Shown: piece by piece, positions 58,900 through 64,000 of the stretch | Position numbering within the stretch: the first letter of the stretch is position 1 | Layout of the letters: the number at the start of each line of letters is the position of its first letter | Source of the DNA: Chryseosolibacter sp049791675 | Lineage (GTDB): Bacteria; Bacteroidota; Bacteroidia; Cytophagales; Cyclobacteriaceae | Direction: 5' to 3' | Length of the DNA: 64,000 bases | Assembly (NCBI GenBank): GCA_049791675.1 | Contig: JBARAD010000104.1 | Location: forward strand, 1-64,000 | Translations under genes and position numbers: made by a program | Notes under the pieces: model-generated | The model's database searches: none | Told to the model about the DNA's origin: nothing | The model's input: only the letters and a program-made list of their open reading frames with translations

Positions 58900-61338
58900 A
58901 TGATCAGGAATTACTTTCTGGTTGCCATCCGCAACCTCATCAGGAATAAATTTTTCTCTGCGATCAACATTTTCGGCCTTGCTATCAGCATGTCAATCGG
59001 AATGGCCATCATCATGCTGGTGGCTGACCAGATGATGTACGACAGGTACAACACCAAACGCGACCGGATCTTCCGCATCATCTCCAGACCTGTGACAAAC
59101 ACGGGTATTGAGAGCGGGGGGATGGACAATTCTACCTCACCCATGCCACTGCGGGAGGAGCTTCTGGAAAATTTTACCGGGGTTGAAAAGGTGGTGCGAT
59201 TCAAGCGCGGCTTTGGAAATAACTGGATGCAACTGGAAGGGCAGGACGTCAACATTCCTTTGACAGGATTCTTTGCTGATCCGGAAGCGCTGGAAGTTTT
59301 TGAATACAAGCTGCAGTACGGTGATGAGACGACCGCACTGGTGGAACCGTTCTCGGTCGTTCTGACGAAAAAAGCTGCGCGCAAGCTTTTTAAAGAAGAA
59401 AATCCGGTTGGGTTGACACTCAAGGTGGGTGATCTTGGCCTGTTCACCGTTACGGGTGTTCTGCAAGAAACCGATCAGAAGTCGCACATTGTTTTCGAAG
59501 GCCTCGCGAGCATGGCGACCGCCAAGAGTCTTGCTTCGAATGCACACCCGCAGGGCAGCGTCCACAATGCGCTGGACAACTGGGGAAATTTCTGGGATGG
59601 ATGGACCTATGTACTGATTGAAAAAGAGCGCTCAAAAGAAGACATCAAAGGACACCTCGACAAGATCTTTAAAAAACATGTTGCCACCATACAGAACCCC
59701 GAAGCGTACAAAGCGAATTTCCACCTTCAGTCGCTGACCAGCATTACTCCGGGAAAGTTCATTAACAATTCAATCGGGCCATCCCTCCCCTGGATGTTTG
59801 TGTACTTTCTCGGTGGGCTTGCCGCGGTGATCATGCTTACTTCATGCTTCAATTTCACCAATCTTTCTATTGCCCGGTCTTTATCAAGGGCAAGGGAAAT
59901 CGGGGTCCGTAAAGTGACGGGCGCGGCGCGCTGGCAGATCTTTGTGCAATTCCTTTCAGAATCCATTCTTGTAGCCTTTGTGTCGTTGCTCATTGCCGGC
60001 CTCCTGCTGTTTGCCGTGAAGCCCATGATGCTCCAATTAAACTTCGCGCGTATTTTCCAATGGGATCTCCAGGCAAACTACGCGGTTTATGGTGCGTTTA
60101 TCCTGTTCGCGCTGGTGGTGGGCGTCCTCGCCGGGCTCTTCCCTGCTATTGTATTGTCGGGCCTGCAGCCAGTCAAAGTGTTGAAACGTCTCGAAAATGT
60201 CAAGATGTTCTCGGGGATCGGACTGCGAAAAGCGATTCTGGTCCTTCAATTCACGCTCTCTCTGGTGTTCATCTTATCGGTAATTGTACTCTATAATCAG
60301 CTGAACCTCTTCATGAGCAAAGATCATGGCTTCAGCATGACAAAGAATATCGTAGTCAAAATGAATAACACGTCTGTTGACGCGCTGAAGACAGAACTCC
60401 TCAAATACACCAACATCAAAAGTGCATCCGCCGCCTCCCACGTTCCCGCTTCCGGAACTACGTACGGAAATGGATTTAAGAAAGACCTCCAGGAAAGGGA
60501 GTGGACCAACCTCAATTACTTTGTAGTAGACGAGGATTATCTCAAAAACCTTGGAGTAGAACTGGTGGCCGGAACGCACTTTAACCCTGAAGCGGGATTA
60601 TCCAACAAAAATCATATTGTGATTAATGAAGAAACGGTCAAGGCACTTCATTACGAATCGGCGATTGATGCGCTCGGAGAGGAACTCATCTATCAGCCGG
60701 ATTCGACACGCAAGACCATTATCGGCGTCGTAAAGAATTACAATCACCAGTTTCTGATGGCTGAAATTGTGCCCATGGCCCTGATCTATGATCCCTCGGA
60801 ATTTAACCTGCTGCAGGTCAAATACACCGGTAATTATGAAGACGCCACGGCGTCCATCGAAAAAGCCTGGAGCGCAGTGAACCCGCAGCTGAAGATAGAT
60901 TACAATGACTTCGAGGCTGAGATCAAACAATTCTACGAGATCATTTTCGGGGACCTTGTGAATGTGTTAGGGTTGATCTCGTTTCTCGCGATCATGATAT
61001 CCTGCCTCGGGCTCCTCGGAATGGCGACCTATGCCACCGAAACAAAGCGGAAGGAAATATCGATCCGCAAGGTACTTGGCTCCAGCGATCAGGCGCTTGT
61101 GTACTTACTTTCGAAAGGATTTTTGAATCTGATCTGGATCGCCATTTTGATCGGTGTTCCGCTTGCCTGGTTTATCAACAATATCTGGCTGCAACTCATT
61201 GCCTACCGTACTTCGTTCAGCCCGGGTGTCATCATCACGGGGATCGGTGTTCTCATGCTGCTCGGCATTATCACCATCGGATCCCAAACCCTGCGGGCGG
61301 CGCTCACAAATCCGGTGGATAATCTTAAAAATGAGTAA
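58900..61338 (+). CDS. MacB/FtsX-type ABC transporter permease
   Basis: 812 residues in the double-module layout. The first helix (NIFGLAISMSIGMAIIML) is followed by a MacB periplasmic domain (about 60-270), FtsX helices at about 290-430 (SRAREIGVRKVTGAARWQIFVQ), then a second helix (LRKAILVLQFTLSLVFILSVIVLY), periplasmic domain and FtsX part (ETKRKEISIRKVLGSSDQALVYLLSKG). Such permeases export peptides or lipids, or sense envelope damage; the ATPase is not encoded here. Follows the DUF6249-type gene by 41 bp and is probably under the same ECF promoter. Confidence 0.92.
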   Translation: MIRNYFLVAIRNLIRNKFFSAINIFGLAISMSIGMAIIMLVADQMMYDRYNTKRDRIFRIISRPVTNTGIESGGMDNSTSPMPLREELLENFTGVEKVVRFKRGFGNNWMQLEGQDVNIPLTGFFADPEALEVFEYKLQYGDETTALVEPFSVVLTKKAARKLFKEENPVGLTLKVGDLGLFTVTGVLQETDQKSHIVFEGLASMATAKSLASNAHPQGSVHNALDNWGNFWDGWTYVLIEKERSKEDIKGHLDKIFKKHVATIQNPEAYKANFHLQSLTSITPGKFINNSIGPSLPWMFVYFLGGLAAVIMLTSCFNFTNLSIARSLSRAREIGVRKVTGAARWQIFVQFLSESILVAFVSLLIAGLLLFAVKPMMLQLNFARIFQWDLQANYAVYGAFILFALVVGVLAGLFPAIVLSGLQPVKVLKRLENVKMFSGIGLRKAILVLQFTLSLVFILSVIVLYNQLNLFMSKDHGFSMTKNIVVKMNNTSVDALKTELLKYTNIKSASAASHVPASGTTYGNGFKKDLQEREWTNLNYFVVDEDYLKNLGVELVAGTHFNPEAGLSNKNHIVINEETVKALHYESAIDALGEELIYQPDSTRKTIIGVVKNYNHQFLMAEIVPMALIYDPSEFNLLQVKYTGNYEDATASIEKAWSAVNPQLKIDYNDFEAEIKQFYEIIFGDLVNVLGLISFLAIMISCLGLLGMATYATETKRKEISIRKVLGSSDQALVYLLSKGFLNLIWIAILIGVPLAWFINNIWLQLIAYRTSFSPGVIITGIGVLMLLGIITIGSQTLRAALTNPVDNLKNE

Positions 61339-61370
61339 AAAAGAAGAGACGCGATACATCGCGTCTCTTC
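61334..61370 (-). terminator. Palindromic hairpin, terminator of the M16 operon and REP-like element
   Basis: GAAGAGACGCGA (61343-61354) pairs with TCGCGTCTCTTC (61359-61370), 12 perfect bp and a 4-nt loop. On the minus strand it is followed by TTTTTT and so ends the M16 peptidase operon; on the plus strand the T run is absent. The core GAGACGCGAT..ATCGCGTCTC resembles highly repeated intergenic palindromes in several bacterial genomes. Confidence 0.75.
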
Positions 61371-61388
61371 CATTCCTCTCCAAAAAAA

Positions 61389-62783
61389 TTATTTTACTTT
61401 CAAAGCATCCTGGTGTGCCTTGATCTGTTTCTCCAGTTGTTTTTTATCACCTACCAATACAAGGGTCATATCTTCGTACTTGAAATAATCACGCGCCATT
61501 TGCTGAACCTTCTCGGGCGTGATGCTATGAATATTTTTGACCCTGTCAGTGAGATACGCGTCATCAAGACCATGAAGGTCGAGAAAATTGAGCTGGGAAA
61601 TAATACCCTGTGGTGTGGAATTCTGAAGGACAAAAACGCCCGCCTCATAATTCTGGATCCCCTTCAATTCCTCTGTGGAAGGAGCCTCGCTCTGGAGCAA
61701 TCTGATCTCCTTTGCAATTTCCTGGAGCGAAGCTCCGGTATGTTCACTCGTCACATCAGCCTGCTCATACCAGATCGCGCTTCTGTATCCTGCGTTAATA
61801 ACGCTGCGCGGTGAATAAGTATAGCCTTTGTCTTCACGGATATTGGACGTGATGCGCGAACCAAATGACCCGCCGAGCAACGAATTTGTCACTGAGAGCG
61901 GAATGTAGTCCGGCTTTGACGGATCGAGTGTCGGAAGCCCGAGAATGATGGTAGTCTGCGGAGCGCTGGACCTGTCGATCATGGCGACTTCATTTGTCTT
62001 TACCGGCGTGGCCACGGGATAATTCACCGCGGGACCCTCCTTCCATTCACCAAACGCTTCTTCGATTGCCTTCTTTACCTCCCCTTCATCAAACTTGCCG
62101 ACAGCGTACACGACGGTTCTTTTTGCCCCGAAGTTCTCCCCGTAAAAGCCCTTAACTTTTTCAAGGGAATAGCTGTCGAGCATTTCCTGAGTCGGGAACA
62201 ACCTTCCGTACGCGTGGTCTTTGTAAACAATCGACCTGAATTTCTCGATCGCCTGTGCCTGCGGTACTCCCTTCTGAACCGTCAACTGGCGTTTCAGGTC
62301 ATTTTTAAGACGGTCAATTTCACTTTGAGGTAAGGAAGGGTTAATCAGGATGTCAGCCAGAATGCGGATCAGGTCAGGCGCAAACTCCGAAAGAACACTT
62401 CCGGAAACAGTAGTCTGATTCGGGCCGGTGGAAACATTTACTTCACCACCCATCGCGGCAACCTTTTTTGCAATCGTCTTGAAATCCATTGAGGTCGTGC
62501 CCTCACCCATCAGATTTCCGGTGAGATCGGCAAGCCAGATTTCATCCGCACCTTCATGGATGTTCCCGGTCTTGACAATAACGTTGATCTCCACCTTGGG
62601 AATGTTTCCATATTGAACAAGCGTTGCGGAAAGGCCGTTTTTGAGTTCAAGGCTTTCTTTTTTGGGTAATTTAAAATCCTGTGGAGTACCGCCCGCAGGC
62701 GGAGTCTGTTTCTGAGCCTGAATCGCTGTGACAAAAATGAATGCCGTAATCAGGGTAATGATATATCGCTTGGTTTCTTTCAT
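61389..62783 (-). CDS. M16 peptidase-like protein, non-catalytic partner
   Basis: 464 residues with a signal peptide (IITLITAFIFVTAIQAQ). M16 fold: ESLELKNGLSATLVQYGNIPKVEINVIVKTGN, RQLTVQKGVPQAQAIEKFRS, and NSLLGGSFGSRITSNIREDKGYTYSPRSV. The zinc motif HxxEH is missing at its place (IWLADLTGNLMGEGT), so it cannot bind zinc there, while the R..Y pair of substrate-binding subunits is kept. It is the partner of the active M16 gene upstream, as in mitochondrial processing peptidase pairs. Confidence 0.92.
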   Translation of the reverse strand: MKETKRYIITLITAFIFVTAIQAQKQTPPAGGTPQDFKLPKKESLELKNGLSATLVQYGNIPKVEINVIVKTGNIHEGADEIWLADLTGNLMGEGTTSMDFKTIAKKVAAMGGEVNVSTGPNQTTVSGSVLSEFAPDLIRILADILINPSLPQSEIDRLKNDLKRQLTVQKGVPQAQAIEKFRSIVYKDHAYGRLFPTQEMLDSYSLEKVKGFYGENFGAKRTVVYAVGKFDEGEVKKAIEEAFGEWKEGPAVNYPVATPVKTNEVAMIDRSSAPQTTIILGLPTLDPSKPDYIPLSVTNSLLGGSFGSRITSNIREDKGYTYSPRSVINAGYRSAIWYEQADVTSEHTGASLQEIAKEIRLLQSEAPSTEELKGIQNYEAGVFVLQNSTPQGIISQLNFLDLHGLDDAYLTDRVKNIHSITPEKVQQMARDYFKYEDMTLVLVGDKKQLEKQIKAHQDALKVK

Positions 62784-62827
62784 CGCTTAAGAGTTTAATG
62801 TTACTCGCTGTTGATCTTTTTTTTTTG

Positions 62828-64000
62828 TCAGAGATTCGCCGCCTTCGGATCGACAATCAAGATCGTGCGGTTTGTCGGCCTCAGGTATTCTTCAACAGTT
62901 CTCCTGACAACTTCAGGAGTGATCTTCCTGAATTCATGTTCAAGTGTGTTGATACGCGAGGGGTCGTCATCAAACAACGCGAACGCTGCCAGCATATCCG
63001 CTGTTCCGAATCCGTAAAGGTCGCCCAGATTGTCATAGAGATTTGAACGCATTTTGATGATGGCAAGATCCAATTCTTCATCCGTGATGGAATTCAATTC
63101 GGCCACCGCTTCGTCAACCTGATGGATGATCGAATCGCTTGAAACTTCCGCGTCATGGATAAGATGCGTCATCCACAGCATCGGGCCATTATAGTTGAAC
63201 ATATTGCCGAGATAATTAATGCCACCGCTCACGTTGCTGGTATATCCTTTTTCCTGAACCAGTCGTTGATAGAGCTTGCTGTCACTTCCCTGCAAGAGGA
63301 GCTGGTCGATCAACCCCATGGCATAATACTCAGGTGTGTTGCGTTCGGGCATCTTGTAAGCTACTGCGGTTGCAGGCTTATTGGCAAGCTTATCCTCTTT
63401 TATGAAACGCTTCTGTTCTGCCTGCTTTGGTTCGCTGATGTCGGGTTTCGCCGGAAGCTCGACGGAAGGAATATTTGCGAAATATTGTTCGACCCATTTT
63501 TTGGCATCTGCCGGGTTGAAATCACCCACGATGGCAATTGCCGCGTTGTTCGGGGAATAATACGTCTTGAAGAAATCGTCTACGTCTTCAAGTTTCGCTG
63601 AATCCAGATCGGCAAGATCACCGTAGAAGTTGTGTGAATTAAACCAGTTTTCATTGGCATACTGTGGCATATCGAGCCACGGAAAACCCCCGTAAGGCTG
63701 ATTGAGAACATTGACTTTCACTTCGTTCTTCACGACACCTTGCTGGTTGGTGAGATTTTCCTGGGTGATGTCCAGCCCGCGCATCCGGTCTGCTTCCGCC
63801 CACAACGCAGTCTCGAGTTTGTGTGAAGGCATGATCTCAAAATAGTTGGTGAAGTCAAAACGGGTTGAACCATTCAGCACGCCGCCATTCGTCTGCACCA
63901 GTTTGATAAATTCCATTTTGCCAAGGTTGTCAGAACCCTGGAACATCATGTGTTCAAAAAGGTGAGCGAAGCCCGTACGGTTTTTTGGCTCTATCCTGAA
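62828..64000 (-). CDS. M16 zinc metallopeptidase, 5' end beyond the window
   Basis: Open frame continuous to the right edge; 390 residues are in the window. The zinc motif HLFEH lies at its start (FAHLFEHMMFQGSDNLGK), with the downstream Glu in the active region, and the M16 second domain follows (LLQGSDSKLYQRLVQEKGYTSNVSGG). Because translation reads through the edge (codons FRIEPKNRTG before HLFEH), the N-terminal signal peptide and first strands are outside the window. It is exported and likely works as a pair with the inactive M16 protein 44 bp downstream. Confidence 0.94.
   Translation of the reverse strand, partial: FRIEPKNRTGFAHLFEHMMFQGSDNLGKMEFIKLVQTNGGVLNGSTRFDFTNYFEIMPSHKLETALWAEADRMRGLDITQENLTNQQGVVKNEVKVNVLNQPYGGFPWLDMPQYANENWFNSHNFYGDLADLDSAKLEDVDDFFKTYYSPNNAAIAIVGDFNPADAKKWVEQYFANIPSVELPAKPDISEPKQAEQKRFIKEDKLANKPATAVAYKMPERNTPEYYAMGLIDQLLLQGSDSKLYQRLVQEKGYTSNVSGGINYLGNMFNYNGPMLWMTHLIHDAEVSSDSIIHQVDEAVAELNSITDEELDLAIIKMRSNLYDNLGDLYGFGTADMLAAFALFDDDPSRINTLEHEFRKITPEVVRRTVEEYLRPTNRTILIVDPKAANL

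Noticed and set aside
1..64000. CRISPR arrays, insertion sequences, integrases, rRNA genes
   Set aside because: No regularly spaced direct repeats, transposase motifs or rRNA segments were seen on reading the window.

Overview
The window is a chromosomal segment of a Bacteroidota bacterium, most likely of the order Cytophagales. The evidence is TAnnTTTG-type promoter elements (best in front of the tRNA-Phe), few Shine-Dalgarno sequences, families largely confined to this phylum (DUF6089-, DUF6427- and DUF6249-type proteins, bacterial GH3, a beta-propeller/Y_Y_Y sensor protein, lamin-tail surface proteins), and the uppS-bamA-ompH-ompH envelope cluster. Most of the window is housekeeping DNA. 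I see no prophage, insertion sequence, integron, CRISPR array or restriction system.

Layout. 1-6.2 kb: start of an Fe-S oxidoreductase, tRNA-Phe, a lipoprotein, a kinase-less sensor protein and recG. 6.2-13.6 kb: small enzymes (VOC, nitronate monooxygenase), a 378-bp intergenic region with clustered DnaA-box-like sites, two redoxins, an SMR transporter, a PhoD-like phosphatase, GH3 and a UPF0316 membrane protein. 13.7-25.6 kb: radA, a tandem pair of DUF3857/transglutaminase-like proteins (one apparently lacking the catalytic Cys), an SDR, an LpxL-like acyltransferase, an SNF2 helicase, a LolC/E-like permease and rbfA. 25.7-33 kb: a DUF6427-type membrane protein starting at TTG, rpiB-tatC, glyA, two TPM-domain proteins, pdxJ, yqeY and cvpA. 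33-42 kb: hydrolase, CBS protein, nadK, two DUF6089-type barrel proteins, uppS, bamA and two OmpH/Skp chaperones, closed by a strong terminator; this is an envelope-biogenesis block. 42-46.4 kb: LD-carboxypeptidase, a leftward DinB / ATP-grasp / LysE operon, a 364-bp gene-free region, a small secreted protein and a glycine-zipper membrane protein. 46.5-52.5 kb: marR-fadN-fadA-fadE, a fatty-acid beta-oxidation operon organised like fadNAE of Bacillus. 52.6-57.3 kb: a lamin-tail surface protein, asd and a DUF4382 lipoprotein. 57.3-61.3 kb: an ECF sigma factor with a putative membrane anti-sigma partner, divergent from a DUF6249-type protein and an ABC permease. 61.4-64 kb: an M16 peptidase pair, the second gene running off the end.

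The most interesting signal is in the 58329-58467 region. The leftward sigma gene and the rightward DUF6249/permease genes are each preceded by the same element, TGCAACATTT, followed after exactly 14 bp by GTC. This is the geometry of an ECF sigma promoter, so the sigma factor probably controls both itself and the divergent membrane genes. On the sigma side the -10 element overlaps the farthest-upstream ATG, which implies a downstream start and a nearly leaderless mRNA. Second-tier observations are the DinB / ATP-grasp / LysE operon, which looks like a make-and-export pathway with unknown product, and the candidate replication-origin-like DnaA-box cluster at 7970-8076.
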